From Clostridium cuniculi (lineage in GTDB: Bacteria > Bacillota > Clostridia > Clostridiales > Clostridiaceae): a stretch of 64,000 nucleotides of DNA. Below are positions 17,330 to 29,000 of the stretch, in pieces; positions within the stretch are counted from its first letter, which is position 1, and every line of letters begins with the position of its first letter. Position numbers and translations under genes: made by a program. The stretch spans positions 1 through 64,000 of the forward strand of contig NZ_SMUS01000009.1 in assembly GCF_004353185.1 (NCBI RefSeq). Reading direction: 5' to 3'. The notes beneath the pieces were generated by a model that did no database searches, was not told the DNA's origin, and saw only the letters and a program-made list of their open reading frames with translations.

Positions 17330-18624
17330 TTATAGTATTATTTTTTCTAATGTCTCTTTCTCTATCTTATTTATTTTATATGCATCTAGCATAATCTCTA
17401 AACATAACAAAATTTCACTCAAATCATTTTCCTGGTAATGTATAATTTTATTACTAATTTCATTTAAATTTTTCAACAAATTTATTATATCGTTTTGAAC
17501 TATATTCGTTTTTATCTTTGAAATTAAATCATCATTTTTTTCCTTTTTGTTATCAAGTCCTAATAACAATAATCTCTTATAGCTACTATTAAGAATATCC
17601 TCTTTGTAATGATTATATAGAAAATCTATGGGATCTATTACTATCTTAGGTAACTTAATTTCAAATTGCTTCATCATTTCATCAAATATATCTATAGCCT
17701 CTAAACAATCTATCTTTGAACTAGTTAATTTATCATCTATAACTTGTAACTCATTATTACTTAATAACTCTTGCTCACTATCTTTTTTTAATTTTTCTTG
17801 TGGTAATACAAAAACTATATCTTCTCTTAGTTTTTTCCCATCTTCGTCTTCATATTTTACCCATTCTGGAATATTCTCATAAGATTTTTCATCATAGCAA
17901 AACCAATATAACTTATATTTCAAAGGCATTTTTAATCTTTCACGTAATACTGTCATTATAACATCGCCTTCCCAACCACTATACCCTATAATTATAGGAG
18001 ACATAGAATTTAAAATATTTGTTAAAAATGATTTAACCGAAAAAATACCATCTTCTTGAGCTCTATCGTTAATTTCTGATTTCAAATTACAACAATCATA
18101 ATATTCATATGTTCCATGTACATGTAATATATTAAGTGAATCACTATTAATATTTAGTTTTGTAACATTTTCAGGTCTTTCACTTAGTAAAATATTTTTT
18201 TCTCCATATAAATTTAATGCTTGATATATAAATTTATCAAAATTCGGCGTAACTACTAAATTACTTATTTCTTTTGAGATTAATATATTCGCTAATTTTA
18301 ACACTTCTTCCGGAATCTGTTTTCCAACTATAAGTCTTTCTAAATACATTCGTCTTATTTCTTTATGTGGAAAAGCTTTATTAAACCAATATGAATACTC
18401 ATCACAATTTTTCTTTTTAATTTGAGTATCAATTTCACCATAACTTTCCTTATATATATTTTTACACTCATCTATTATTCTCCCAGCAGTTTTTACTACC
18501 CTAGAGGAAATACCAGCTCCTACAATAAAAAATATGGATAATTCTTTTTCTTATCATACATATATGCTTGTTTTATTTCTCTTATCGCTTCTTCATAATT
18601 CCTCATTATGTTATTATTCCCCAT
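17330..18624 (-). pseudogene. SIR2-domain protein, frameshifted near its start
   Basis: The main frame (17330-18349 from its first ATG) lacks the start of the SIR2 fold. Upstream, the same frame is open to 18550 and encodes ELSIFFIVGAGISSRVV, the NAD-binding GAGIS motif, with no start codon. A good start, ATG at 18624 after AGGTGA, reads MGNNNIMRNYEEAIREIKQ and stops at 18520. A -1 shift at AAAAAG (18544-18549) joins them as DKKK-ELSIFF. Later SIR2 motifs are intact: TPNFDKFIYQAL, ILHVHGTYEYYD, PIIIGYSGWEGDVIM. SIR2 effectors of anti-phage systems deplete NAD+. With the TPR part this looks like a defence gene that is broken, phase-variable or decoded by frameshifting. Confidence 0.75.
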
Positions 18625-18745
18625 ATATTCACCTATTTCTTTTATTTAAAATATTTTAGTTTCTATATTATATTTTTAATTTATTATATAATACCATATA
18701 TTCAATCTTATATCACTAATTGCTTTTATACCAAATAAAATTTAA

Positions 18746-18788
18746 GACAGTAGATATATTTTTATAAAATTAAAATCCATCTACTGTC
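18746..18788 (-). terminator. Possible terminator of the pur operon
   Basis: 10-bp perfect inverted repeat GACAGTAGAT (18746-18755) with ATCTACTGTC (18779-18788) and a 23-base loop, followed on the minus strand by TTAAATTTTATTT. It lies 112 bases past the purD stop. The T run is weak, so confidence is moderate. Confidence 0.5.
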
Positions 18789-18899
18789 CCTTATTAATTA
18801 CTTCTATTATATATTCTAAATATTAATTAATAAATTATAATACTTAAATTCATATTATAATGATAAAATTAATTATCCTTTGTATTTATACTTATCTTC

Positions 18900-20138
18900 T
18901 TATATATCTCTTCTAAAATACTTACCTTCAAAATTAACCTTCTCAGTCATCCTATAAGCCTCTTCCCTAGCTTCTTCAACAGTTCTCCCTCTGCCAACAA
19001 CAGATAACACTCTTCCTCCACTAGTTCTTAAAACTCCATCTTCAAGTTGTGCTCCCGCTAAGAATACCTTGTCCTTAATACTTTCATCAATAGTAATTTC
19101 AAATCCCTTTTCAAAAGTTCCTGGGTACCCATTAGAAGCTAAAACTACATTAACACAAGCTCCATCATACCAATTAACTTCAACTTCATCTAATCTACTA
19201 TCTAAAGCTGCTTCAACTAAATCAACTAAATCACTTTCCATTAAAGTTAAAACAGATTGAGTTTCTGGATCACCCATTCTTACATTATACTCTAATAAAT
19301 AAGTTCCCTTTTTAGTTATCATAAGACCAAAGAATATAATTCCCTTAAAATCAAATCCTTCTTCTTGAATTCCCCTTAAAGTATTAGCCACTATATTTTC
19401 TTCAAAGTCTTTCATTACTTCTTCTGTAACAAATGGATTTGGTGCTAAAACTCCCATACCTCCAGTATTAGGTCCCTTATCACCATCAAAGATTTGCTTG
19501 TGATCTTTTCCCGAAATAAAAGGTATTAAAGTCTTACCATCAGTAATTGAAAGAATTGAAGCTTCTACACCTTCAAGAAATTCTTCAATAACAACCTTTT
19601 GGCCTGCTCCCTTGAAAATATCAGAAATCATAAAATCATCAATTGTATTCATGGCTTCTTCCTTAGTTTCTGCAATTACAACACCTTTACCGGCGGCTAA
19701 TCCATCGGCTTTAATAACTATTGGATATTCACAGTTTTCTAGGTAAGCTTTAGCTTCTGAACACTCTGTAAAAGTTCCATATTGAGCAGTTTTAACTCCA
19801 TACTTCCTCATAAAATCTTTAGAGAAAGCTTTACTTCCTTCTAATTTAGCCCCTTTTGAATCTGGTCCAAAGCATCTAAGTCCTGCAGCCTTGAACTTAT
19901 CTGTTATGCCTTTTGTTAATGGATTTTCTGGTCCAACAAAAGTTAAATCTATATTATTTTCTCTTGCAAATACTACCAATTCATCAATATCAGTAATATT
20001 AACATTTTCACATTTATTTTCAATTGCAGTTCCACCATTACCAGGTGCTACAAATATCTTACTAACTTTTTCACTCTCAGCTAACTTCCAAGCAATAGCA
20101 TGTTCTCTTCCACCAGAACCAACTAATAATATTTTCAT
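18900..20138 (-). CDS. purD: Phosphoribosylamine-glycine ligase
   Basis: 412 residues; ATP-dependent joining of glycine to phosphoribosylamine to give GAR, step 2 of purine synthesis. The N-terminal fold has KILLVGSGGREHAIAWKLAE; the ATP-grasp core has KADGLAAGKGVVIAETKEEA, GEASIL-type VEASILSITDG, GPNTGGMG and EYNVRMGDPETQ. Length and order are canonical. AGAGG precedes the ATG. Last gene of the pur operon, 94 bases after purH; that gap carries a GC-rich hairpin, while all upstream pur gaps other than purL-purE are shorter. Confidence 0.97.
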   Translation of the reverse strand: MKILLVGSGGREHAIAWKLAESEKVSKIFVAPGNGGTAIENKCENVNITDIDELVVFARENNIDLTFVGPENPLTKGITDKFKAAGLRCFGPDSKGAKLEGSKAFSKDFMRKYGVKTAQYGTFTECSEAKAYLENCEYPIVIKADGLAAGKGVVIAETKEEAMNTIDDFMISDIFKGAGQKVVIEEFLEGVEASILSITDGKTLIPFISGKDHKQIFDGDKGPNTGGMGVLAPNPFVTEEVMKDFEENIVANTLRGIQEEGFDFKGIIFFGLMITKKGTYLLEYNVRMGDPETQSVLTLMESDLVDLVEAALDSRLDEVEVNWYDGACVNVVLASNGYPGTFEKGFEITIDESIKDKVFLAGAQLEDGVLRTSGGRVLSVVGRGRTVEEAREEAYRMTEKVNFEGKYFRRDI

Positions 20139-20159
20139 AATATTAACCTCTCTTATAAC

Positions 20160-20232
20160 AATAAATTACTTCCAATTAATGTATGGACCCCGGAGGTCCT
20201 TCCATATATTGTATTGACCTCCCAGGTAACTA
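20160..20232 (-). other. GC-rich hairpins between purH and purD
   Basis: A compact stem GGACC-CCGGA-GGTCC lies at about 20186-20200, and GGAGGTC can pair instead with GACCTCC near 20217-20223. The two foldings exclude each other. This is a striking GC island in AT-rich DNA and sits in the leader of purD. Confidence 0.5.
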
Positions 20233-21738
20233 CTAGTGTTTAAAGTGACGGACTCCTGTAAACACCATAGCAATTCCATGTTCATTACAAGCATCAATTG
20301 ATTCTTGGTCTCTCATTGAACCACCTGGTTGAATTATTGCTTTAATTCCATATTTAGAACATTCATCAACTATATCTCTAAATGGGAAGAAAGCATCTGA
20401 AGCTAGTATAGTTGCCCCTTCCCCTCTTCTTAAAGCATCCATTGTTGGCCAAATTCTATTAACTTGTCCCCCACCGATTCCTACAGCAACACCATTTTTA
20501 ACTGTAACTATAGCGTTTGATTTAACATACTTAACTACCTTCATACCAAATACTAAATCTCTCATTTCAGTTTCAGTTGGAAATTTTTCTGTAACAACAT
20601 TTAATTCTTCTAAAAGCTTAGTATCTTCTTCTTGAACTAAAATTCCTCCATCAACAGTTACCATGAACTTCTTATCACATGGCTTAACGTTACACTTAAT
20701 AACTCTTAATTTCTTCTTAGTTCTTAAAATTTCTAAGGCATCTTCATCAAACTCTGGAGCTGCAACTACTTCTAAGAATATTTTCACCATTTCTTCAGCT
20801 GTAGCTTTATCAATCTTCTTATTAATAGCAACTATTCCACCAAAGATTGAGGTTGGATCTACATCATGTGCTTTAGTGTAAGCTTCTACAGTAGTCTTGC
20901 CTATTGCAACACCACATGGAGTATTATGTTTTAATGCACAGCAAGCTGTTTCTTCAAACTCATTAACAACTTTCCATGCTATATCTAAATCCTTAATATT
21001 ATTATAAGAAAGCTCTTTTCCATTTAAGATTTCAAAGTCATTCATACCGCCGTCAAATTCATTTGAAACATAGTATGCAGCGCTTTGATGTGGATTTTCA
21101 CCATATCTTAAGCTTTGCTTCTTCTTGTATGAAATTGAAAGATATTCTGGATATTCTTCTTCATCACTTAACATAAAGTTAGAAATAGCTGCATCATAAG
21201 CACTCATTAAATTAAATACTTTACCAGCTAATTTTTTTCTTAGCTTATAGCTAACATCTCCAGTTTCTTCAATTTCAGCCATTACAGCTTGGTAATCGGA
21301 AGCTTCACTTATAACAACAACATCTTGGAAGTTCTTAGCTGCTGCCCTAAGCATTGTTGGTCCACCAATATCTATAAATTCAACCTTTTCTTCAAAGCTT
21401 AAATCTTCTCTTACTTTTTCAAAGAAAGGATATAAATTAACTATAACCATATCTATAGTTTCAATATTTCTTTCTTTTATAGTATTCATATGTTCTTCAT
21501 TATCTCTTATAGCAAGTATTCCTGCATGAATAATTGGATGAAGAGTTTTAACTCTTCCATCTAGCATTTCTGGAAAATTAGTAACTTCATTAACTTCAGT
21601 TACTGCAACTCCATTTTCTTTCAAATGTCTATAGGTACCTCCAGTTGAAATAACCTCAACTCCCTTTTCTGCTAAAAACTTTGAAAAATCTAAAATTCCA
21701 GTCTTATCAAATACACTAATTAATGCTCTTTTAATCAT
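20233..21738 (-). CDS. purH: Bifunctional AICAR transformylase / IMP cyclohydrolase
   Basis: 501 residues, cytosolic; carries out the last two steps to IMP. The N-terminal MGS-like cyclohydrolase domain (1-190) has [26 protein letters not shown] and [16 protein letters not shown]. The C-terminal transformylase has [12 protein letters not shown] (the KHxNPCG catalytic motif), [11 protein letters not shown] and [12 protein letters not shown]. Fourteen bases separate it from purN. AGGGAGG precedes the ATG. Confidence 0.97.
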   Translation of the reverse strand: MIKRALISVFDKTGILDFSKFLAEKGVEVISTGGTYRHLKENGVAVTEVNEVTNFPEMLDGRVKTLHPIIHAGILAIRDNEEHMNTIKERNIETIDMVIVNLYPFFEKVREDLSFEEKVEFIDIGGPTMLRAAAKNFQDVVVISEASDYQAVMAEIEETGDVSYKLRKKLAGKVFNLMSAYDAAISNFMLSDEEEYPEYLSISYKKKQSLRYGENPHQSAAYYVSNEFDGGMNDFEILNGKELSYNNIKDLDIAWKVVNEFEETACCALKHNTPCGVAIGKTTVEAYTKAHDVDPTSIFGGIVAINKKIDKATAEEMVKIFLEVVAAPEFDEDALEILRTKKKLRVIKCNVKPCDKKFMVTVDGGILVQEEDTKLLEELNVVTEKFPTETEMRDLVFGMKVVKYVKSNAIVTVKNGVAVGIGGGQVNRIWPTMDALRRGEGATILASDAFFPFRDIVDECSKYGIKAIIQPGGSMRDQESIDACNEHGIAMVFTGVRHFKH

Positions 21739-21751
21739 GTAAAAATCCTCC

Positions 21752-22354
21752 CTATTTCAAAATATTTACTCTACCGTCTATAATCTCAATTTTATCTCTA
21801 CTTATTAAATCAATTGCTTTAGGTAATAACTTATGCTCTTCTACTAATACCCTCTTTTGAATATCTTCTGCTGTATCATCAAAATATACTGGAACTACTT
21901 CTTGAAGTATTATTGCTCCACCATCTACTTCTTCATTAACAAAATGAACTGTACACCCAGTGAACCTAACCCCTGAAGCTCTTACTGCATTATGTACATG
22001 CATTCCATACATTTTATCTCCACAAAAACTTGGTATAAGTGAAGGATGAATATTTATTATTCTATCTTTAAACTCTTTTAATATTTCCCCATCTAATATT
22101 GAAAGATAACCAGCTAAAACTATTAAATCAACTTTGCCTCTAGTTAATTCTAATATCTTATTAGAAGTTTCATTTCCATACTCTTTCCTTGAAACAACAT
22201 ATGTAGGAACCTCATCATTTTTAGCTCTTTCTAAGCCATAAATACCATATTTACTTCCAATAACCATTTCAACTTTAAAAGTCCCTTGTCCATAATCTAA
22301 AATTGATTGGAGGTTTGACCCTCCACCAGATACAAGCACTGCTATTTTAAGCAA
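21752..22354 (-). CDS. purN: GAR transformylase
   Basis: 200 residues; moves the formyl group of 10-formyl-THF onto GAR. Motifs: [14 protein letters not shown] at the N-terminus, [11 protein letters not shown] with the catalytic Asn-His, and the [17 protein letters not shown] segment with the catalytic Asp. Start is TTG at 22354, inside the end of purM (13-base overlap); the purM codons for GGEG supply the GGAGGTGAAGGAG ribosome binding site. Translation is thus coupled to purM. Confidence 0.95.
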   Translation of the reverse strand: MLKIAVLVSGGGSNLQSILDYGQGTFKVEMVIGSKYGIYGLERAKNDEVPTYVVSRKEYGNETSNKILELTRGKVDLIVLAGYLSILDGEILKEFKDRIINIHPSLIPSFCGDKMYGMHVHNAVRASGVRFTGCTVHFVNEEVDGGAIILQEVVPVYFDDTAEDIQKRVLVEEHKLLPKAIDLISRDKIEIIDGRVNILK

Positions 22355-23343
22355 ACTCCTTCACCTCCAGCTGTTACGACACCAATTTCATAAGCTCTTT
22401 CACCTAATTCAATAAGTTCTTTTATAACAGCATCAACGTCTTTTTCATCAACACATAATACAAAACCAATTCCCATATTGAATGTATTATACATATGCTC
22501 TCTATTTACACCTTTGTTAATCATATCTTCAAAGATTGCTGGTAATGGATAACTATCTTTGTTTATTTCTGCAGTTAATTCTGAACCATTAAACATTCTT
22601 GGAACATTTTCAATAAATCCTCCACCTGTTATATGAGACATACCCTTAATATCAAACTTTTCAATTAAACTTAATATTGGTTTAACGTATATCTTAGTTG
22701 GAGTAATTAATGTCTTCCAAACCTCTTCTCCATTAAACTCTTCATTTAAATCTGTGTATAATTTTCTAACTAAAGAGAATCCATTTGAATGTACTCCTGA
22801 AGAAGCAATACCAATTAACTTATCTCCTGGTTTAATATTTTTTCCGTTTATTATTTTATCTTTATCAACGATACCTACTGCAAATCCTGCAATATCATAT
22901 TCTCCTTCTTTATAGAAACCTGGCATTTCAGCAGTTTCTCCACCAACTAAAGCACAACCTGACATAACACAACCATCAGAAACACCTTTAACTAAATCAG
23001 CAGCAACCTCTGCTTCAAGTTTTCCACAAGCTATATAATCTAAAAAGAATAATGGCTTTGCTCCATGACATAAAATATCATTTACACACATAGCTACACA
23101 ATCAATACCAACTGTATCATATTTTTTAGTTTTAAATGCTAATTCAAGCTTAGTTCCAACACCATCTGTACCAGAAACTAAAACAGGTTTTTTATAACCT
23201 TCTGGTAATTCAACCATTCCAGCAAAGCTCCCAAGACCATTTAAAACATATTCACTCATTGTTCTTTGTGCATATTCCTTTATAAGCTTTACTGACTTAT
23301 AACCTTCTTCTATATTAACTCCAGCATCTTTATAAGTTATCAT
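22342..23343 (-). CDS. purM: AIR synthetase
   Basis: 333 residues; ATP-dependent ring closure of FGAM to AIR. Motifs: YKDAGVNIEEGYKSVKLI, LVSGTDGVGTKLELAF, FLDYIACGKL, GETAEMPGFY, and IASSGVHSNGFSLVRKL. Length is canonical. AGGTAA precedes the ATG, nine bases after the purF stop. It overlaps purN by 13 bases. Confidence 0.97.
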   Translation of the reverse strand: MITYKDAGVNIEEGYKSVKLIKEYAQRTMSEYVLNGLGSFAGMVELPEGYKKPVLVSGTDGVGTKLELAFKTKKYDTVGIDCVAMCVNDILCHGAKPLFFLDYIACGKLEAEVAADLVKGVSDGCVMSGCALVGGETAEMPGFYKEGEYDIAGFAVGIVDKDKIINGKNIKPGDKLIGIASSGVHSNGFSLVRKLYTDLNEEFNGEEVWKTLITPTKIYVKPILSLIEKFDIKGMSHITGGGFIENVPRMFNGSELTAEINKDSYPLPAIFEDMINKGVNREHMYNTFNMGIGFVLCVDEKDVDAVIKELIELGERAYEIGVVTAGGEGVCLK

Positions 23344-23352
23344 TTAAATTAC

Positions 23353-24768
23353 CTACCTTTCAGTTTCTATTGGTGTTGCAACTGGATATATTCCATTAAA
23401 ACATCCTACGCAATATCCTTGATCTGCATTAAAGCATTTATACATACCATCCATAGTTAAATATCCTAAAGAATCACAACCAATTATTTCTCTTATTTCT
23501 TCTAATGAATTATTAGCCCCAATAAGTTCTTTTCTATAAGGAGTGTCTATTCCGAAATAACATGGGTATTGAACTACTGGTGATGCTACTAAAAAGTGAA
23601 CTTCTTTTGCTCCAGCTCTTCTTAAAGATTCAACTAAGTGTTTTGAAGTAGTTCCTCTTACTATTGAATCATCTATAAGAACAACTCTCTTATCTTTAAT
23701 ATTTACTTTTAAAGGATTTAACTTAACAGCTACTGCCCTTTCCCTAACTTCTTGAGAAGGAGTTATAAATGTTCTTCCAACATATCTATTCTTTACAAAT
23801 CCAGTATCATAAGGAATTCCTGATGCCTTAGCATATCCTATAGCTGCTGGTATACCTGAATCTGGAACAGCAACAACTACATCTGCTTCAATTGGGTTTT
23901 CTCTATATAATTGTTCCCCTGCTCTAACTCTTGATTCATGAACATCTAATCCATCTATTATAGAATCTGGCCTAGCAAAATATATATATTCAAAAGCACA
24001 AGTTTGGCATTGAGTATTTTCAGAATATCTATATGAATTTATTCCACTTTCATCAATTACTATAATTTCACCTGGTTCAATATCTCTAACTAATTCTGCA
24101 CCAATTGCATCTAAAGCACAGCTTTCAGAAGTTAAAATATATCCCTCTTCAATTCTTCCTAAACAAAGAGGTCTAATTCCATGTGGGTCTCTTACCCCTA
24201 TAAGTTTATTTTCAGTTAAAATAACCATTGCAAATGACCCTCTAACAGCTTGAATAGCATCTAATACTGCTCTTTCAACACCTTTTTTAGCACCTCTTGC
24301 AATTAAATTAGCAATTACTTCTGAATCTATTGATGTATGAAATACATGTCCTCCATCCTCTAATAACTCCTTAATAACATCTGCATTAACTAAAGTTCCA
24401 TTGTGTGCCATAGCTATTGGTCCTAACTTTGTTTTACTTAATAATGGCTGTGCATTTTCAATTCTAGTATCTCCACTTGTTGAATATCTAACATGTCCAA
24501 TTGCTGTAAAACCTTTTAAAGAATTTATATCTTCTTGAGAAAATGCTTCTGTAATAAGCCCCATTCCTTTTTTTATATTTATATTCTCACCATTAGCAAC
24601 GGCTATACCTGCGCTTTCTTGTCCTCTATGTTGAAGTGCATATAAACCATAGTAAGTTATAGATGCTACATCTATTTCTCTATTAGAGTAAACACCAAAT
24701 ACTCCACATTCATCTTTAAATTTATCATTGCTTGGATCCATTATTATATTGTCTAACTTTGGATTCAT
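23353..24768 (-). CDS. purF: Amidophosphoribosyltransferase
   Basis: 471 residues; the committed step, PRPP plus glutamine to phosphoribosylamine. A propeptide of about 20 residues precedes the catalytic cysteine in DECGVFGVYSN, so the protein is processed as in the Bacillus-type enzyme. The PRPP loop is VVLIDDSIVRGTTSKHL. Cysteines in TCAFEYIYFARPDS, IIGCDSLGY and GYCVGCFNG fit the structural 4Fe-4S cluster of the oxygen-labile Bacillus-type PurF. GGGGG precedes the ATG; 44 bases separate it from purC. Confidence 0.97.
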   Translation of the reverse strand: MNPKLDNIIMDPSNDKFKDECGVFGVYSNREIDVASITYYGLYALQHRGQESAGIAVANGENINIKKGMGLITEAFSQEDINSLKGFTAIGHVRYSTSGDTRIENAQPLLSKTKLGPIAMAHNGTLVNADVIKELLEDGGHVFHTSIDSEVIANLIARGAKKGVERAVLDAIQAVRGSFAMVILTENKLIGVRDPHGIRPLCLGRIEEGYILTSESCALDAIGAELVRDIEPGEIIVIDESGINSYRYSENTQCQTCAFEYIYFARPDSIIDGLDVHESRVRAGEQLYRENPIEADVVVAVPDSGIPAAIGYAKASGIPYDTGFVKNRYVGRTFITPSQEVRERAVAVKLNPLKVNIKDKRVVLIDDSIVRGTTSKHLVESLRRAGAKEVHFLVASPVVQYPCYFGIDTPYRKELIGANNSLEEIREIIGCDSLGYLTMDGMYKCFNADQGYCVGCFNGIYPVATPIETER

Positions 24769-24812
24769 ATTTTATAACCCCCGATTAATCAGTTTTTGAG
24801 TCACTATCTAAA

Positions 24813-25517
24813 CTATTCCTGAATTCTCTTTAATATTTCAACATAAGCATCTTTAACATTACCAAGATCTCTTCTAAATCTGTCCTTGTCTAACTTTTCT
24901 CCTGTTGTTGCATCCCAGAATCTGCATGTATCTGGTGAAATTTCATCTGCTAAAACTATATCTCCTTTATATCTACCAAACTCTAATTTAAAGTCTATTA
25001 ATCTTATGTTAGATTTTAAAAACATATCCTTTAAAATATCGTTAATTTTTGCTGTTAAAGAATAAATTTTTTCCAATTCTTCAAAAGTCGTTGCTCCAAT
25101 ACCAACTGCATGGTAGTCATTTATTAATGGATCTCCTAGAGAATCATCTTTATATGATAATTCAAATACTGTTGTTTTAAGTTCAGTTCCTTCTTCTAAC
25201 CCTAATCTCTTAGCCATAGAACCAGCTGCAACATTTCTTACTATTACTTCTAAAGGTACTATTTCAACTTTTTTACATAATTGTTCTCTATCATTTAGTT
25301 TTTCAATAAAGTGAGTTGGAATTCCTTTGCCGTTTAACATTTCAAATAACATTGAAGTAATTGCATTGTTTAAAACACCTTTATCTTCAATTTGACCTTT
25401 CTTTTCTCCATTAAAAGCTGTTGCATCATCTTTGTAATAAACTATTACTTCATCAGCCTTATCTGTAGCATATATTTTTTTTGCTTTACCTTCGTACATC
25501 ATTTCTAATTTTTCCAT
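24813..25517 (-). CDS. purC: SAICAR synthetase
   Basis: 234 residues; ligates aspartate to CAIR. Motifs: [25 protein letters not shown], the [17 protein letters not shown] block, IDFKLEFG and [14 protein letters not shown]. The ATG shares its A with the purE stop (TAATG), giving tight translational coupling. Confidence 0.97.
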   Translation of the reverse strand: MEKLEMMYEGKAKKIYATDKADEVIVYYKDDATAFNGEKKGQIEDKGVLNNAITSMLFEMLNGKGIPTHFIEKLNDREQLCKKVEIVPLEVIVRNVAAGSMAKRLGLEEGTELKTTVFELSYKDDSLGDPLINDYHAVGIGATTFEELEKIYSLTAKINDILKDMFLKSNIRLIDFKLEFGRYKGDIVLADEISPDTCRFWDATTGEKLDKDRFRRDLGNVKDAYVEILKRIQE

Positions 25518-25996
25518 TATAAATCCACTCCTTCACCATTTTCAGCAATAAATTTTTCTTTCATATTTTTTCTATATTCAACTAATTTAGCTTTTAATTC
25601 TTTATCATTTACTGAAAGCATTTGTACTGCAAGCATTCCAGCATTATAAGCATTGTTTATTCCAACTGTTGCAACTGGAATAGATTTTGGCATTTGAACT
25701 ATTGAGAATAATGCATCTAATCCTTCTATTGCACCTTTACATGGAACTCCTATAACAGGCATTGTTGTTTGAGAAGCAATTACTCCTGGTAAATGTGCCG
25801 CAAGTCCAGCTCCTGCTATTACAACTTGACAGCCTTGCGCCTCTACTTCTCTTAAAGTTTCCTCTAACTTTTCAGGAACTCTATGAGCAGATAAAACAAA
25901 TGCTTTATACTCAATACCAAATTCCTTTAAGCAGTTAGCTGCTCCTCTCATTATTTCTGTATCTGACTTAGAGCCAAAAAAAATCGCTACTTTCAT
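25517..25996 (-). CDS. purE: PurE, N5-CAIR mutase or AIR carboxylase
   Basis: 159 residues. Motifs: [18 protein letters not shown], the SAHRVPEKL catalytic loop and [14 protein letters not shown]. No purK lies in the window. If the genome has none, this would be a class II AIR carboxylase that takes CO2 directly; if it has one, it is the class I mutase. The sequence alone does not let me decide. GGGAG precedes the ATG. It follows purL after 94 bases holding a small ACTC/GAGT hairpin. Confidence 0.95.
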   Translation of the reverse strand: MKVAIFFGSKSDTEIMRGAANCLKEFGIEYKAFVLSAHRVPEKLEETLREVEAQGCQVVIAGAGLAAHLPGVIASQTTMPVIGVPCKGAIEGLDALFSIVQMPKSIPVATVGINNAYNAGMLAVQMLSVNDKELKAKLVEYRKNMKEKFIAENGEGVDL

Positions 25997-26090
25997 TTTA
26001 ATTCTCCCTACACTTTAAATTTTAATTCACTATTTATTCAAGAGACTCCCTAATGAGTTTCCACCTTAACTTGCTACTTATCACTTGAAA

Positions 26091-29000
26091 CTATTTAAAG
26101 TATTCTACTCCTGATTCGAAAATCTTTTGATCAAAGTTTCCTGGTACATTCTTATATAGGTTTTCTCCAATTCTCTCAGAGTGTCCCATCTTTCCAAGAA
26201 CTCTACCATCTGGACTTGTTATACCTTCTATTCCTAGCATTGATCCATTTGGATTGAATGGCATATCTAATGCTATATTTCCTTTGTTATCAACATATTG
26301 AGTTGCTACTTGTCCATTTTCTATTAATTGTTTTAATAGTTTTTCTGGAGCAACAAATCTTCCTTCCCCATGTGAAATTGCTACATTGTGTATATCTCCT
26401 AAATTAACTCCACTAAACCATGGTGATTTTTTAGAAACAATCTTAGTTTTAATTATTGAACTCATATGTCTATTAATTTCGTTATAAGTTAATGTAGCCA
26501 TATCTTCTTCAATATCAACTATTTCACCATAAGGAACTAATCCTAATTTAACTAGTGCTTGGAAGCCATTACAAATACCTAACATTAATCCATCTCTATT
26601 CTTTAATAAATCCATAACAGCATCTTTAATTCTTTCATTTCTAAATACTGTTGAAATAAATTTACCTGATCCATCTGGTTCATCTCCTGCAGAGAATCCT
26701 CCTGGTAACATTATTATTTGACTTTCTCTAATTTGCTTTTCTAAGCTTTCAATTGATTCTACAAAAGCATCATTAGAGTAATTTCTAAATACTAAAGTTT
26801 CTGTTTCAGCTCCAGCATTTCTAAAGGCTCTTTCACAATCATATTCACAGTTTGTCCCCGGGAATACTGGAATTATTACTTTTGGTTTAGCAACCTTTAT
26901 AACGGGTGATTTAATATTTGATTTGTTATATAAAACTTCTTTTACACTTTCATTTTTATTGGTAGTTTTAATCTTAAATACTTTTGATAATTTTTCTTCA
27001 TAAACTTCTTCTAAAGCATTTAAATTTAAATCTAAATCATACTCTTCTGAAACTATTACTTCATCTTTAACTGTGCATCCTATTGCCTTGTAAGCGCATC
27101 CTTCAAACTCTTCATCTATCTCTACATTTTGCTTTACTTCTAAAACTAAACTTCCATAGTTTAATCCGAAAAGCTCTTCCTTAGTTAGATTGTAGAATTT
27201 AACCCCAATTTTATTTCCGAAAGCCATCTTAGAAAGTGTCTCTGCAACTCCCCCAAACTTAACTGATGATGCTGATATTACTTTTCCTTCTAAAATAAGC
27301 TCATGTAACTTCTCTAAATTCTTTTTATATTGTTCTACCTTTAATGTATAATCTTCATTTCTTTCAGCCATTAAAAACACTAGCTTTGAACCTACTTCTT
27401 TAAACTCTGCTGAAATTATATTTTTTGCTTTTTCAACTCCAACTGCAAAAGCTACTAATGTTGGTGGAACATCTAAACTACCAAAACTACCAGACATTGA
27501 GTCTTTACCCCCAATTGCAGGTATACCTAAATCTATCTGTGCTTGATATGCTCCAAGTAATGCTGCAAATGGTTTACCCCATCTTTCTGGACTCTTCCCT
27601 AATTTTTCAAAATATTCTTGAAGAGTTAATCTTGCTTTCCTGTAATCCCCTCCAACAGCTGCAAGTTTTGTTACTGCTTCAATTATTGAATAATATGCCA
27701 TATGGTATGGACTCCACATTCCTAAGTCTGGATTAAATCCATAACTCATTATTGTTGCTTCTTTACTTATTCCATTTAGTACTGGAATTTTAGCAACCAT
27801 TGCTTCTTGTTCTGTTGCTGCGTCCTTACCACCATATGGCATAAGAACTGTTCCTCCCCCTATAGTTGAATCAAATCTTTCCACTAATCCTTTTTGTGAA
27901 GCAACATTTAATTTCTTTAAATTATTTATCCATTCTTCTTTAACATTTACTTCTCCAACTGCTAAAGGATATTCATTTGGTAATTTTACTTCTACATTAG
28001 TTACTTGCCTTGCTCCATTTGTATCTAAGAAACTTCTCTTAAGGTTAACTATTTCTTTTCCTCTCCAATACATTCTTAATCTCTCTGTATCAGTAACTTC
28101 TGCAACAACAACAGCCTCCAAATTTTCTATCTTAGATAATTCTATAAATCTATCTACATTTTCTTTATTAACAACTACTGCCATTCTTTCTTGGGATTCA
28201 GAAATTGCAATTTCGGTTCCATCTAAACCTTCATATTTTTTAGGAACTTTATCTAAATTAATATCTAATCCCCTAGTTAACTCTCCAATTGCAACTGAAA
28301 CTCCACCAGCTCCAAAGTCATTACATCTTTTAATCATCTTAGCAACTTCAGAATTTCTAAATAATCTTTGTATCTTTCTTTCTGTTGGGGCATTACCCTT
28401 TTGAACTTCAGCTCCACATTGATTTATTGAATCCTCAGTATGTTCTTTTGATGAACCTGTAGCTCCCCCAACACCATCTCTACCAGTCCTTCCCCCAAGA
28501 AGAATTACTATATCACCGGCTTTTGGCTCTTCTCTTACTACATTTTCTTTCGGAGCTGCTGCTATAACTGCACCAACCTCCATTCTTTTTGCCACATAAT
28601 TAGGATGATAAACTTCCGAAACTTGTCCAGTTGCTAAACCTATTTGATTTCCATATGAACTATATCCATGTGCCGCTCCTAATGTAATAGTTCTTTGTGG
28701 CAATTTTCCTTTAATGGTATCTTCAACAGGTACTGTTGGATCTGCTGCACCAGTAACTCTCATTGCTTGATATACATATGTTCTACCTGAAAGTGGATCT
28801 CTTATAGCTCCTCCTAAACAAGTTGCTGCTCCACCAAAAGGTTCAATTTCAGTAGGGTGATTGTGTGTTTCATTTTTAAACATCACTAGGTATTCTTCAT
28901 TTCCCTTATCTGTCTCTATGTTAACTTTTATTGAACAAGCATTTATTTCTTCAGAGATATCTAAATCCTCTAACATTCCTCTTTTTCTCATCTCTTTCAT

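Noticed and set aside
27425-27736. Plus-strand 103-codon Gln/Leu frame
   Set aside because: Antisense to purL with no start signal.
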